Below, piece by piece: positions 47,441-59,687 of a DNA stretch of 64,000 nt (positions within the stretch are counted from its first letter, which is position 1; each line of letters opens with the position of its first letter). The DNA lies in contig MQVO02000019.1 of NCBI GenBank assembly GCA_001986395.2, positions 558,001 through 622,000 of the forward strand. Direction: 5' to 3'. A program made the translations under genes and the position numbers. The notes under the pieces are model-generated. The model saw only the letters and a list, made by a program, of their open reading frames with translations. It made no database searches and was not told where the DNA came from. This stretch comes from Irpex lacteus. Taxonomy: Eukaryota > Basidiomycota > Agaricomycetes > Polyporales > Irpicaceae.

Positions 47441-47712
47441 TCAAGAGATAGGGATATGGCATAATATCCGTGTTTTTTTATGCAAACCCATCCGATAAGT
47501 CTGTCATTGTTTACATAATGTGCTCCGTAAGAGATGTGATACCACGGCGATTTGTACACTTCAATTCCGAAGAACATTTCCCTCGGAACACGGGAATAAA
47601 GTCATAATGAATTTTCGATCGCGTTCACGTGCGCCAAATTTACAGGAGATAACATATCGATGTACATACTCCATTGTACTTCTTCGCCCATGCGTTTTTT
47701 CCAGGGCAGAGA
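47441..47712. other. Convergent gap between ALKBH6 and SET5-type gene
   Basis: 272 bases with the 3' ends of both genes; no further feature seen. Confidence 0.4.
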
Positions 47713-49212
47713 CTACATCACCCCTAACCCGGCCTTTAGCTCGGCCTCGAGATCGTCGGGAATAGCTTTGGCGGAGACCTCTCGGTTCGGGTCTTTCTCT
47801 TCCATCTGACATCTCGGGCAGTTGCAAGTCCCAAAGCCCCACTCCAGTAGATGTTGTCTCCGGGTTTCGAGGGGCAGTCTAGGGTTTGTATAAGTGATGA
47901 AGAGCTCCTCTCCGGGCTGGATGTCACGAAGGGCGATCATTGTGATCTTAGACAGCGCAGTCCGTTGGTCCAAGTGGCGCACAGACACGTTTGGGTCACA
48001 GGAGTGGTTAACATGTGAGTGCAGGACATACAGACCACCATGCGACTCAAGATCTAGTCGGAGAAATCAATTGACGCTTTTAGAAGACGTAACGTGATAT
48101 GTCACGCACTGAGATTCATCCGACCAAGACCACGGAGGAAGCCATTATAATCGAACAGCTCATCCGCCAAGTCCTTACGGACGGGCTTCTTCAACAGCTT
48201 GTTTAATTTTCTTCGTTCTCCGTCACTAGCAGGCTCTTTGAAGGCCTGAAGGTACAGGTCAAAGGCCCTTTTCCATGTCGCGCGATCGGGCTCGCTGCTA
48301 CCTAACCTGCGCTGAACGCCGTTAGTCATGAGATGGCAAAAGCAGAAAGATCCGCTTAAGTTTACCATCCACCCCTGGCACGCTCTTCCATCCCTAACTG
48401 TGCCAATCCGGTGACGACATTCCAATCGTCAAGGAAGTCTTTCTCGTCCCGTTGTTCCGAGAGTAGGAGACGAGCGGTACATTGGGTCAGAGCGTGTAAA
48501 GCCTGCCATTGTGTCGCTTGAGACAGACGTAGAAGGGGTGTGGAAGCAGGGTTCTGTGCAGGGCAGAGAAGCGGGTGTGTCTTTTTCGAGCGCGATAGAC
48601 ACAGGCGGTTACAGTAGCGAATATTACAGGAGGGTGACTGGGCCGCGCCGTCGCAGCGCAATATGAGTGCAGGGTTGGTAACGTTATGGAGCGGTGTTGA
48701 ACAATATCCGCAAGCCCCAGACATGACTTGCAGTTCGTATATCTCCCTATGGTGACGGAACGTTGCACATTAGTATGATCGCAGTCGGGAAACATTCCAG
48801 GGGACAGCCTACGATCTACTTACCATTCAGGCGCCAGAATAAATGGATCTTCCTTCCAAATAGCATCACCTTGAGTCAGTTTGTCGGTGGCAACCAAGCC
48901 TTTCCCTTTCATTCTGTTGAAGTATTTGACTTCGATCTTTTTCGACCATCTTGCCACGTCAAGACCATCGATGACTTTGGACACGGGAATTAATGTATCT
49001 GCGTTGATATTGGCGACATTCCGGTCAACCTTTGGAGGAGAAAGGACAAGCCCTTCTGCTTGCAGTAACTTTCGCGTCCTCTTCTCGCTGACTGTCCAGT
49101 CCGGATGTTCAGCTAGAAGCCGTGCATGAAGCTTGGTTATCCCGAGCGCCGGATTCTGCCCACGGAGCTCTACAAGAGCTGCTTTAAGTTCGTTTTCCGT
49201 AGGAGTAGCCAT
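47713..49212 (-). CDS. SET5: SET/MYND-type lysine methyltransferase, SET5-like
   Basis: Protein lysine methyltransferase resembling yeast Set5, which methylates histone H4. Four exons (49212-48824, 48746-48366, 48306-48110, 48053-47713). A helical N-terminal extension (LRGQNPALGITKLHARLLAE, SEKRTRKLLQAEGLVLSPPK) precedes the SET start (VKYFNRMKGKGLVATDKLTQ, GDAIWKEDPFILAPEW). A Cys-rich MYND-like insert follows (CGYCSTPL, LRCDGAAQSPSCNIRYCNRLC, then CPAQNPAS). The SET core has LHSHVNHSCDPNVSVR (NHxC motif), then ALRDIQPGEELFITYTNP with the active-site tyrosine, and a post-SET WGFGTCNCPRCQ zinc site. The symbol is given on domain order and motif resemblance. It converges on ALKBH6. Confidence 0.88.
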
Positions 49213-50671
49213 AAACCTATCAAATAGATGTCAGTGCCCACACGCAATACGAAGATTTTCGGAGTAACTTGTTCAAGCTATAACCGAGGCGTACGTTGGA
49301 GGTGGTGTAAAATTTTCCTGAGGTCTCTCGATATTACAGTGTAGTTCTGGGAACCGACCGAGCGACCCTGCGTTTTTTGCAACTTACCTTTCAGTCGCAG
49401 TAGCGGATCTGTACCAGATCAGTACGATTAGCATGAAAACGCGCATTATGTTCGGAGTTCGAAAGTTGATGATTCTCTCAGGCTCCGCCGGCTACGAGAG
49501 TCGGTACTTCCAAGTCACACTGCCCTCACCATCGTATGCTTAATAACCCTCTATCCAAGCATGGGCCGCATGGATGCCAAGGCAATGGTACAGCTCATTA
49601 ATTATATCAAATACCAAGCCAACTTACCCACAGTGGAGTCCATCATGTATGTCTTTCATTTTATCTCACGAATATTCGCGCAGTGCATATACCCGAGTTG
49701 CTCGGTTCAGACGAGCAAATTCCAAGCTATCATACTCTTATTAGTTTATTCACCCGCCATGAAGCCTATTGTGCGGAGATAAGCGTCTCAAACCACGGAC
49801 ATTTCGTGAGACCATCGAAAATACCCACCGGTAACGTCTCGGGATCTACCAGATACGAGAGCACGTTGGCGTTCATGCATCTATCTCAATTTGCTACGTA
49901 TTGCAGGGTCGACATGGTACTGGAGACACTCCCACTGCAACGCTATACTTGCATATCGTATAGGCAATCAACACCGACCGTATTTCACCGCACCGTGACG
50001 CATCGTTCTAAGGTCTCACCATAGAATGGTCCCTAAAGGCAGTCCCTGATTGTCAAGCTTCGGGAACTTGGGCCGTATGCACCCCAGCCTGAGCTAGGTC
50101 TAGATCTCGAACTCTTGCATGCTTTGCTGGCAGCATTCGAGGGCTCAACACATAGCGCTCTATAACGAACCTCAATGCGGCGAATCAGTTTACTGATACT
50201 TGCCATTCGACCACGTACGTATGTTCCAATCACCCTGCACGATCTAGTACCCTATTCGCTAATGATGTCAGTAACGGTAATTGGACCCCCATTAATTATA
50301 TATCGTATTATCGACGCTTCTGGTACTCCGCCACCTCCATAAAATGAATGAGAATTCCACCTATACAGGGTACTAAGGCTTCCCTGCGCGCGCTGGTGTC
50401 AACTTCATCGCCTGTACATACCATTCGCACAATGCTGACAGCCGTGAAATGAGCGAAAGCTTAAGACCCTTGGCTCGGGATATAAAGGGTGAGCAAACGT
50501 CGAGGATGTTCACCATTCACCATTCAGCACCTCTACGGCTTCGATAAAACCCTCTATCACTTGTTACGCTCGATATGTCCAGCGCACAGGTCGGCTGACT
50601 TCTTCCCTGCACTACCCATGAATTAACCCACGATCCAATAGCATCATCCAGGCTATAGCCAAGAGTATCAT
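49213..50671. other. 1.46 kb intergenic region
   Basis: One spliced-looking short frame begins at 49561 (MGRMDAKAMVQLINYIKYQA; donor GTATGT near 49647), but the following exon cannot be joined in frame to the longer open stretch at 49683-50024, so I do not call a gene. Otherwise nothing recognisable. Confidence 0.4.
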
Positions 50672-51146
50672 ATGACCGAAGCGGACGGCTCACGGCCACC
50701 CCGTCGCATTGCTATGGCCTGCACACAATGCCGCAGTACGTGAATCCTTTTATCTGCGCTTGCTCTGACTCTCGGCGTTCCTGATCCTTATTTCCATGTC
50801 AAACAGAGCGAAAGGTCCGCTGCGATGGCCGTAGAGATCGGTGTTCAAACTGCGAGCGACGAAACGCAACGTGCACGTATTTATCGGTGTAAGTAGTTTC
50901 CGTAAAGCGAGAACATCTGACTGATCGCTTCCGAGCAGAGCTGAAGAGCAAGGCAGCGGTCAACAGTGAACGTAACGTCCGTGAACATGGACGCTCACTT
51001 GACAGCCAAAAGATTTGGACGCGCCTCATTCTCAGGGTTCAAACGTACAGCATCGCGATTCCTACTCCATAAACTCGCACGCACAGCCAGATCACAAACT
51101 TGAATTTTCGGGCGACTCGTGGCAAACTGTGCCTTCCATGGTTTGA
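50672..51146 (+). CDS. Short Zn2Cys6 transcription factor (3' structure uncertain)
   Basis: The first exon (from ATG 50672) ends in MACTQC and the second continues KRKVRCDGRRDRCSNCERRN then ATCTYLSV. Together they give the full C-x2-C-x6-C...C-x2-C-x6-C fungal binuclear cluster, with an intron inside the cluster (50738 to 50807), a common position. A donor GTAAGT follows near 50891. A frame open to a stop at 51144-51146 (ending GDSWQTVPSMV) can be reached by an acceptor at ~51004, but the short exon between does not join cleanly in every phase. The protein would have only about 110-130 residues and lack the usual fungal TF middle homology domain. It may be truncated or a small regulator. A MITE begins 31 bases after the stop. 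Confidence 0.6.
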
Positions 51147-51177
51147 ATACCACCATCTTTGATTTTCTTCTCTAATA

Positions 51178-51614
51178 AGATAGACCCATTTCACTATCGA
51201 CCACTATGGTCACACTGTGACCATCACGTGAAATGGGCAGCCGCATAGTTATTGGACTATTAATCGTACCATAAGTCAGTTGACGTTGATGTCGGTTGCG
51301 ACTCGGACACCGCTATGTCCGCAAATGGAGGTGCCATTGCTAACCGATATTCATGGCTGCCGCTGAAGCGCGTACGAATGTTGTCAACTTTTTCTAAATG
51401 TACGGCACCCTTTACAAAGAATGAAAATGTAGTCAAACGAAAATGTGGAAGATGCCATGTGGTATGGTTTGGTTTGACTACTATTTGTGCTCCTAGCTAA
51501 GATCGAGATATTTTCGATTTTCGTTGATTATTCTCTGCGAGACGATGCTAGTCGCCCATTTAACACCGTTACGCTTAGTCATGTGATGTAGTGGATAGTG
51601 TAATGGGTCTATCT
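51178..51614. mobile_element. MITE, TA-flanked, Tc1/mariner-like
   Basis: 437-base element with 21-base terminal inverted repeats differing at one position (left begins AGATAGACCCATTTCAC at 51178; right ends AATGGGTCTATCT at 51614). It is flanked by TA on both sides (51176-51177 and 51615-51616), the target duplication of Tc1/mariner transposons. Just inside the left end are nested hairpins: CCCATTTCAC/GTGAAATGGG (51185-51194 and 51228-51237) enclosing the palindrome TGGTCACACTGTGACCA (51207-51223). No transposase is encoded. Its length and structure are those of a miniature non-autonomous element. Confidence 0.85.
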
Positions 51615-51616
51615 TA

Positions 51617-52329
51617 CGGACTCTCCGTTTTTTTTTCTCAATCCACGACAAATAATATTAATATATAGTAGATTATCTTGGATGTTTGGCACCTCGTAAG
51701 GACGCCCGGTGTGAGTACAAGCAACGAGCAGCCGAAATAAATGCCATGCGTTTCGCAGGTCAATATTCCCTTTATTAGCAACTCCTCGGTCGATAGAGAG
51801 ATGTCGACAGAGGAGTGAATTACAAGGGTGAGTGGTAAACTGAACAACTCAACTATTTTCGCACGAAAGGGTTCTGATATTGGATTTTGGAGCAGGCGGG
51901 CCTGGAGGAGCATTTGGAAGTTCAAACATTTGCAGGAGCAAATTTCGCAAATGCGGCTCCTTATTGCACGACTTCTTCAGGGCAGGTCGATCATTTACCC
52001 AAAAAAACACGTGCGAGGCGCGTTCTGCCCTCACTAAACGCGTCGCACAAAGGACAAGACACATTCAGAGGTAAATCGGGTGAATTGGGCGGAAACATGG
52101 CCAATGATAGTACAGATACACGTCAGAAACTACGTTTTGATGTGAGCTTTTACGCCGGAACCTTGAATCTTCGCAGAAGGAACGGAGCGCGCTGGCGGCG
52201 CTGCGACATATACTTTCAGGTACCTGCCAATTTGGGAAAGCCAAGGCTAGCACACGACTTGTCTTCTCCACGTCACTCGACTCCTGGTCGCCCGACGTTG
52301 TTCACGACTCTGACGACAGTATACGAAGG
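51617..52329. other. Region between the MITE and CHO2
   Basis: About 700 bases. Open frames here (for example 51887-52360, which overlaps the CHO2 start in another frame) show no recognisable content. Presumed CHO2 promoter. Confidence 0.45.
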
Positions 52330-55300
52330 ATGGCTACTGCAGAGCCACAGCCAGGCTTGAGGCTGCGACGAAAATCCTCGAAATCATCCCAAGATAGTCG
52401 CTCTGACGATACAGCGAAGGATGACGCTCAGCGAGAGGACGTGGTTTGGGGCAAGACTCCCAGCGGAGAAGGTGCGTGCTCATCTGGTGTGATCTGTAAG
52501 AGCAGATGAATTAATCTGAGAGTTTCACAGTTTTCCGTGTTCCCACTACTCACGACGTTTTGACATTATTCGATCCGCGTTATCCCAAATCTCATATCGA
52601 CCTTTTGAACCTCGGACTCTTGGGTTTACAAGTCGTGCTTTTCTTGACTCTGCCGCGCTCTGTTTCTCGTGTTTTCTTCTTCTTTTATTTTGCTTTCTGG
52701 AGGGCTGCGTATGATGCTGGGCTCGGCTGGGTTTTGACGAAGCAAAGCAAGAAGAAGTGGATCGTAAAGGAGGTTCAGAAATTAGGATGGCTTGACGAAA
52801 CTCGTCGTCCTGCCGTGCGTGATTGGATTCGCAAGCAGCTCGCTGGAAAGATGGGCAAGGATTATTCGTTTGACGTGTGTGTCATCCTGTTGAATATTCC
52901 GGAGAAGCTAACGGTTCAGCAAACAGGATCTACCCCTAGAATACAATACCTGGTTGCTGTTCCGTCAGGCTGTCGACATTATACTACTAAAGTGAGTTCT
53001 TTCTATGCATATCTGTGCACTGTCTGAATCCTAATACTGTATAGTGATTTTACTGCTTACTGCATGTTCGCGTTTGCATGTTTCCGGGTTCCGGAAGGCC
53101 TTTCGACAGCAACGCACGTAATGCGGTAAGAACGTGGCGTACGTCTTGTAGTCACCATTGACTTATTATTTCATTAGCTGGATTGGAGGCATCGCACTGA
53201 TTGCCTTCAACCTCTGGGTGAAGACCGAGGCCCACGATGTGGTAAAAGATTACGGCTGGTACTGGGGCGATGTCTTCTTCCAACGCGGGGCTCTGGTGTT
53301 CGATGGAGTCTTCGAACTTGCGCCGCACCCGATGTACTCTGTTGGATATGCAGGATACTATGGCCTATCGCTCATCGCTGGCAGCTACCCGGTCCTCTTT
53401 GTCAGCCTTGCAGGCCATGCTGCCCAGTTCGGTTTCCTCGTGTTCTTTGAAAATCCTCGTAAGTTATGCCACACACGCCATCAGGACATCCATTTACCGT
53501 AAAATCTAGACATTGAGAGGACGTACGGCCAGCGTAAGCTACTTGCGAAGCGCATTCCGTTGCCACCCGCTCCCAAGAAGTCGACATGTTCGGACAAAGC
53601 AAATGCTGAGGAGCGTGTACGTAGCGCCTCGATATCTTCAACGGCGTCCGTCGAGCTGTCAACTCCATCTGCCACGGAGGGAGAAAGCGGAACGGAGACG
53701 GATGGGCCACATACAGATAGTGATTCCGAGACGGAAAATGAAGACGGAAACACATCCCGCGGCCACAAGCGTCGACGCTCAAACACTAGTTTCTCGTCAG
53801 TAGGAGGGCACAAGGGTGTTGAAATGACACGCACCCGGTCGGTCACTTCTCAGCACGACCTATTTAACAAGTATTTCCGGCAAGATGTCGTACTGCTGCA
53901 TAACGTTGACCTGTTACGGTTAGTAGCCATACGTGTTAGTGTTATTAGACTGACATTCTATGATACAGTGCCACGGACCTCCAGCTCGTCCTGGTGTTGG
54001 TCTATGTGCTGTTGGCCTCGTTCCTACCGATTATGTCACATGGGACCACGTTGTCATTACACTTTGCTCACGCACTGACATGGTGCCTCTTCCATTCGTT
54101 TGGTCTTGGTTTGCTGCTGCAGGCGCAGTCAGAGCGCAAGTTCCTCGTTCGACATTTCCTCAAACACTATCACTACCCGCGCAATGACAATGGCAAAGGG
54201 GCTGTCATCGAAGCATTCGCAAACTGGAAGTCGATTTACAACATGAGCATGTGCATGACATACGGTGAGTGTCTTGTGGGGTGTTCACGGTGATGTGAGG
54301 CCTTGCTGAAGCTGCCCTTAGCGTCATTTATTGGATTGGCCTGGAAGACGTATTCAATTCCAAACAACTGGACTGTGGGCAATGAATTGCTCCGTCACAC
54401 ATTGGGAGCGGTGCGTGAACTATGTCCCACCCCCTGAATGTTTTAACTTAACGCAAAGTCAACTCTATCGTGCCTTTTCCCAACAGCTCCTCATTGCTCT
54501 GCACGTGTGGTCCACTCTAGAGCAATTCGAGGTTCTGGGCATGTTCGGTAAGCGCCATGTCTGCTTCATGAGGGAAATGCTTACACCATACTCTCAGGCT
54601 GGTTCTTTGGCGACTTCTTCGTCGATGAATTCTCCGCAAACCTAGAGTACACTGGCATATACCGGTACGTAACTGAATGTGCTGTCTGTCGATGCTTGAA
54701 CTGATTCTCCCGGACCCTAGATATCTGAATAATCCCGAGATCATGAGCGGTGCCGCCTTCTTTGGCCTCGCGTTGATCAGTGGAAGTAAACTGGCATTTA
54801 CGCTCGCCGTGATACGTCATCTATCACAATGGTGGTTCTTGAGCAATGTTGAAAAGTGAGATTCCTGATCTGTCCAATACGACTTTTGGTGCTGAGCATA
54901 CCTTTCGTTTGCAGTCCTCACATGCGAAAGCTGTATGGGGATACGCTTCGCACTGACGCTGGGTTTGTTAAAGTGATCAAGAAGGTGGCGCAGAAGAACG
55001 CACGACTGCTCGAGACTCGCGCAGGCAAGCACGCACCGGAGATTAAGCGAGTCGCCAAGGAGGTCAAGGGGACATTTGACAAGGTGTACGAGGAGACAGC
55101 GGAGGCCGTCGAGGAGTTCCTTGCGCGATGTAAGTCCATTCCCATCCTATCACTTGCCGTTCTTATTGGTGTGTACCTCTAGCGAGGCCGAAGATCACCG
55201 AAGTCGTGCAGGACACGAAGGTTCTGTTACAGCAATCCCGAGAAAGGCTCGTCATCTCGTACGTACCACTGTTTTCCATCTTTCCCGGTCCTATCATTGA

Positions 55301-56216
55301 AGGTCACTCGCAGGCGAGTTTCGAGCGATTTGTCGCGTTACGACACATCGAAGTACGCCATTTCCGTAGTACCCACGAACCCTGACGGAACGTTACGTTT
55401 CCACCTCGGAGAACCTATCAAGCTTAAATGGCAGGCACCCCTGCACCACTCTCGTAAGGATTGGATTGGGATTTATCGGGTATGTTCTCTGAAAACTCCG
55501 TCGTGTACTCGAAATGACCGTGTTTTCGTATCTAGGTCGGAGCCAATGCTTCCAGTCACATCACAAAAGTATCCTCTTTGGGGATGTGGGTTCCTGTGCA
55601 CAACGAAGAGTGGGACGGCGATATCTTCCGTGGCTTGAGTAACCCGAGCAAGCCCGTGACAGGCGACGACTGCGAACGTGGCGAGGTCGTTTTCCAAGGC
55701 AAGACTCTACCATGGCGAACTGGTCGCTACGAGGTGCGCGAGTTGTGTGTTTATTCTTTTCTTGTATTCATTGCTGAGCCGGCGCAGATTCGCTATCATC
55801 ACGACGGCAAATACAATGTCATGAGCCTTGTTGGCCCTATCGAGATCTACGGTATGTCCGTGGTCGCTATCGTAATTTGGTATCTAATGGATCCTTTAAC
55901 AGTGGAGAAGCCCTCTACTATTGACTTTGCGTCCGTCCGTTCGTCATTGGCACATATCGTCACCCTTTGCCTCGACTCCGATCCATCGCTTATCCCGACA
56001 TCGTGCAAGGCCGCTGATTTCACTTCCGAGGAGGGGGAAGATGCACGAGACCCAGAAGATTTCCGCTTCTGGTCTGAAGACCAAGCTGAGCGCATCTCGA
56101 AGGCTATTCAGCAGGCCTTTGATGTCGAACTGACGCCAGAGGTGGTCATTGCCGATGCAAACCTGAGTGCATTGACGAATAGGGTGTTGGTTGCTCGCAA
56201 TTTATTCTCGGATTAG
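52330..56216 (+). CDS. CHO2: Phosphatidylethanolamine N-methyltransferase CHO2
   Basis: ER membrane enzyme carrying out the first AdoMet-dependent methylation of phosphatidylethanolamine on the way to phosphatidylcholine. About 15 exons, all joinable in frame. After a basic start ([20 protein letters not shown]) come [38 protein letters not shown] and several TMs. The first PEMT domain has WYWGDVFFQ and [20 protein letters not shown], then FENPHIERTYGQ. A Ser/Glu-rich cytosolic linker follows ([20 protein letters not shown]). The second PEMT domain includes [40 protein letters not shown] and [13 protein letters not shown] coiled segment and a beta-rich C-terminal domain ([36 protein letters not shown], then GPIEIYVEKPS) end the protein. 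The length of about 900-950 residues and the two-domain layout match CHO2, not the smaller OPI3. Confidence 0.94.
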
Positions 56217-57370
56217 TGTGGACCTGGTATGGCTACTGAACTATTGGATAAATGAATATTTGATAGCGTGTTTTAATTCATATCTGTTTGCTTTGTGGGG
56301 AATTGTGAAGTAGAATCACTATTGAATCAATCTGAATGTGGGGATTGACCGTGACTGCCTGGCCTATGCTATATTTTTGTGCAATAATCAAGAAAAAAGA
56401 AAAACAAGGCCCTAGCAGGGCTCAAGCGAGTCCCCGTTAGACCCGCCGCAGAAATGATGCCATAGCCGAGAAGTGCCTGAAGAGGCAGTTGTTATTGAGC
56501 AACATCCGGATAAAAATAATTTTATTGTGCAGAGTATATGAAAGGTGCACTGCATGTACGGTACTGGGCCTACATGATGTCTTCCAGACTGAGGAGATAT
56601 CCTCAAATCATGGCGAAGAGCAAGCACAGCGAGGGATGAGAGAAGTTGGCGTGTTGAGGACCTGTCGGGACATCAGGTGGCGTAATGGAGAGCACCGAGC
56701 GGGGGAATGTCGTGTGGGCCGTATTCTTTCTTGTGCTGGCGCTGCTACTCTTAAAACTCAGAGGCATGATGGGCACTATGAGTATAGTGACAAGAGTATG
56801 TTTACGAATAAGTATAGCCGCCAGTGCCCGCCACGGCGCAATGATCGCGCGTCTCTTTGCGCGGGCGAGCAGCGCGAGCCCTTTGCGCCACGGCGAGCGA
56901 AGCGAGTGACAGGTGGTAATGGCAGCCAGTAAAAACAGAGCTCGCTTTGCGAGCTCCTCTTCTGGAGGTGCTTTCCATCACACTGCCGTTTCCATTACGC
57001 CACCGTTTCCATTACGCCGCCATTGATATATACTCTTGTTACTCTCATCATTGCTTTTGGAAGTGCTTTCCATTACGCGGCGCTTTCCGTTATGCTTTCT
57101 GTTACCATGAGACATCGCCTTCAAGTTGTTCATGTCTGTGAGCAGTGCTGGTGTGACTAGGTGTTCTTGCACAATGCTAGGCATCTAAATCTCTCGAATC
57201 TCGTGAGCATGCATTCACCTGCAGTTGGCATGGTACAGAGTACGAAAATCATCTGACCTCCACTTGCATCAAGTCATCCTCCGAGTGAGGAAAAAATGCC
57301 CAGAGCTCTTCATCGCTCTCTTGGCTGTGCATGATGGCTGTCAAGGAATGACAAGGGTGATGCGGAAAGG
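56217..57370. other. Repeat-bearing intergenic region
   Basis: Holds the CHO2 3' flank and the tRNA-leader repeat listed next. Further right (56940-57110) there is a cluster of CCATTACGCC/CTTTCCATTACG words in short tandem order. No supported gene. Confidence 0.5.
56729..56858 (+). repeat. Damaged copy of tRNA-Arg leader and 5' half
   Basis: TCTTGTGCTGGCGCTGCTAC, AACTCAGAGGCATGAT and GTGACAAGAGTATGTTTA match 63486-63566, upstream of the intact tRNA-Arg gene. The copy continues into GCCGCCA (56817), an 11-base insertion, and GGCGCAATGATCGCGCGTCT, which is the tRNA D-arm and anticodon-stem region. It then runs into unrelated GC-rich sequence. The 3' half with the B box is absent, so it is not a functional tRNA. 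Confidence 0.75.
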
Positions 57371-57372
57371 AG

Positions 57373-57879
57373 ATACGCAGATGGTGACGAGGACTGGGAG
57401 TATTATTATGTCAACGTGTACGTGCTGTTCATGCTTACTACCCTGACCAGTCTCAGGCTGACATTATGCATAGCTTCGTTGATCGAGATATGGTTATGCG
57501 CTACCTTGGTGGTGGAATAGGTCATCGAGGAGCCGCCGTCCGAAGAGAAACAATATACAAAGAAGACGAGAATGGAGCTGTAGCCGCTGACGAAGAGATG
57601 CACGAAGACGATGTGTTGCTTTCGACGAACGCTGACGTAGTAACCACGGCTGAAGCAATGGGTATGGCCGAAGCGGAGGTAACGGTGGCGCCAGCTACTA
57701 GCTACGACGATGGAGAAGAAGACTACGGTTATGAAGCATCAGAAGCAGGTTCAGATAAACTCGACGACAGCGACGACAGCGACGACGATAACATGGACGG
57801 GCTGGGCGCCGAGGATGGGGAGGAGAATGGCGATCTGGACGGAGAGTTGGGTGATACGGAAGGATACGCACCCTTTTGA
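57373..57879 (+). CDS. Acidic C-terminal fragment of an unknown, possibly transposon-associated protein
   Basis: A short exon-like piece (RYADGDEDWEYYYVN, 57373-57417) joins through a 36-base candidate intron to SQADIMHSFVDRDMVMRYLG then GGIGHRG at 57452-57540. A strongly acidic tail with SDDDNMDGLGAEDGEENG follows and ends GYAPF. I recall similar endings (MR-x-x-GGG-x-GH plus acidic tail) from repeat-rich regions of mushroom genomes, but cannot name a family. The N-terminal part is missing, so this is probably a remnant. It lies within the repeat-rich right end. Confidence 0.4.
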
Positions 57880-58083
57880 TGTAACATTGTAAAGACAAAT
57901 CGTATTTTGTGTTGTGCACGTACTCTGTTTGCACTGAATTCTATACTTTTCTAGTCTCAGTGAGGTCGCGGGGATGACAGAGAAATCCTCGACCTTGGCG
58001 CTACTAATACTACCAACCATGATCAGTGTTCTACGCATATGAATAATGCGTTGATACACCCAAAAACGCGCTGCAGCTGCGTG

Positions 58084-59203
58084 GATCCCTTTTCCGCCCA
58101 GGCCAACCATCTGAGCCCTCCTCTGGACTCTGCAGGGCGTCCGCTCATTCCATTCCGTTCCGTTCCGCTCGAGTGTTCCGTTCCGTCCTCGCTTTGGTTC
58201 CGTTCCGTCCTCATCGCATTTCCGCCCTTCCCTGCTGCAGCAACCCCCTGGCGCACCTTCTCCCACGTGTACAGGAGCCTTATGGATCAAATCTGGCCAC
58301 TACCACCCCGATCTGATCAATCCTGCACGTGTCCGCTTTCGGGAACCTCGGATTGATGTTTCGGCCGATGTTTATTGCAGCCGCAACCAGTTCCTCTCCT
58401 GCCTCTATCAAGTCCGCCATCCATTGGCTGGTTTTGTACCTTTCCATATGCTCTCTTATGTTCCGGATCCCTTTCCTTTCCTTGCCACAGGACACTTTCC
58501 TTTTAGGTGTAGGGCACGATTTTACACATATACTGCATGTACTCGTTGATAGCAACCCAATAGACCTTTCCCCCAGCCTGTCACCACTTCAATTCTGCGT
58601 CCCCTTGTGTCTTCTTGAGCTTCCACTGCGTTCCCTACTGCGTCTCCTGCGTTTCCGGCGACTTTGTGGTCATTGGCAGGCCACCCAACCATTGTGTTTG
58701 CGACTGCGACTGCGTTTACTGCGTCCCGGTGTGTCCGGACTTTGTGTTTCTTATCCCCCCTTGGTTCCCCTGCTTCTCCCCTGCGTTCCATTGCGATTGT
58801 CTTGCGTTCCTTTGGCATTGTGCCCATTCTACCCTTCCTCTAGAGCTTCTACTTCATATCTTCTGCCCCATTGCAGTTCCAATCCGTTGTGTTGAGTTTA
58901 TACTGTGTTCCATCCGTTCCATTCCATCCTTCTAGTTGTGTTGCAGTTCCGCTCTCTTCATTCCGTTCCGTTCCGCTCCGCTCTGTCCGTTTTGCGTGTT
59001 CCGTTCCGTTCCGCTCTTGTTGTTCCGTGTGTTCCATCCGTTCCTTGCATTCTGTTCCTCTGTAGAGCCTTTAGAGTCAGATTTGGGACTCAGAGACCCC
59101 TCGCATCACTATACACTCCCCCCCATTGTACTGGCCACGTTATCGCTCCTCCTAGGGGTTAGGTGGTTAGTTGGTTGTCTTCTGGGCGCGGCTAGGTGTC
59201 TCA
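58084..59203 (-). mobile_element. 1.1 kb repeat, minus-strand copy
   Basis: Its right end (59070-59203), read on the minus strand, matches the left end of the element at 61417: TGAGACACCTAGCC, then ACCACCTAACCC, GCGATAACGTGGCCAGT and GGGAGTGTATAGTG. GCGTG occurs on both sides (58079-58083 and 59204-59208) and could be a target-site duplication. The interior is non-coding, rich in CCGTTCC and CTGCGTTCC words. The left boundary is less certain than the right. Confidence 0.6.
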
Positions 59204-59208
59204 GCGTG

Positions 59209-59687
59209 TGTACAAGGGTATATAGGATGTAGTACTGCACACTGGAGTAGCTTAACACACGACGACTCTAACTATACGATTTGACTTACAGCTGATACAC
59301 GACCGTGACATCGTCGCGGTGACGGGTAGTAGTAGGTCACATTCGTTACCGTACCGGTAGTCACATCACACTCACGACGAGCAACGGTACATACAATGTA
59401 CTACCTAGATGGTTCCGTCTGACAAGTACAGGTCTATCGACGACCTATCCGGCGAGCTCAGGTAAGTGCATGTAGCCGCTCACCTGCCAGGTGACGCTCC
59501 GACCAACATCACCCGTGCAGGTCGGAGTTTGGCACTTTTGCTGATGATTCAGTCAGTAATCCTTGCACTCTTGGTCCATATATGACAGAGCCTTTCTAGC
59601 CGCCCATAACAAAGCTCGACTACTTCAGCCAAACCTCAGCTCACCTCTCCCAATCAACCCACATCTCTCAAGTCTGCACCCCACAGC
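59209..59687. other. Region between the minus-strand repeat and the left direct repeat
   Basis: A short exon-like frame starts at 59411 (MVPSDKYRSIDDLSGEL, donor GTAAGT) but stops soon after its best acceptor. It could be the 5' remnant of a host gene. No further support. Confidence 0.35.

Noticed and set aside
49561..50024. Possible two-exon gene starting MGRMDAKAM
   Set aside because: The open stretch after the candidate intron is in a phase that the splice sites do not provide; no recognisable domain.
58130..59060. Frames rich in Phe/Pro/Ser on the plus strand
   Set aside because: They come from CCGTTCC/CTGCGTTCC repeats inside a non-coding repeat element; no protein family signal.
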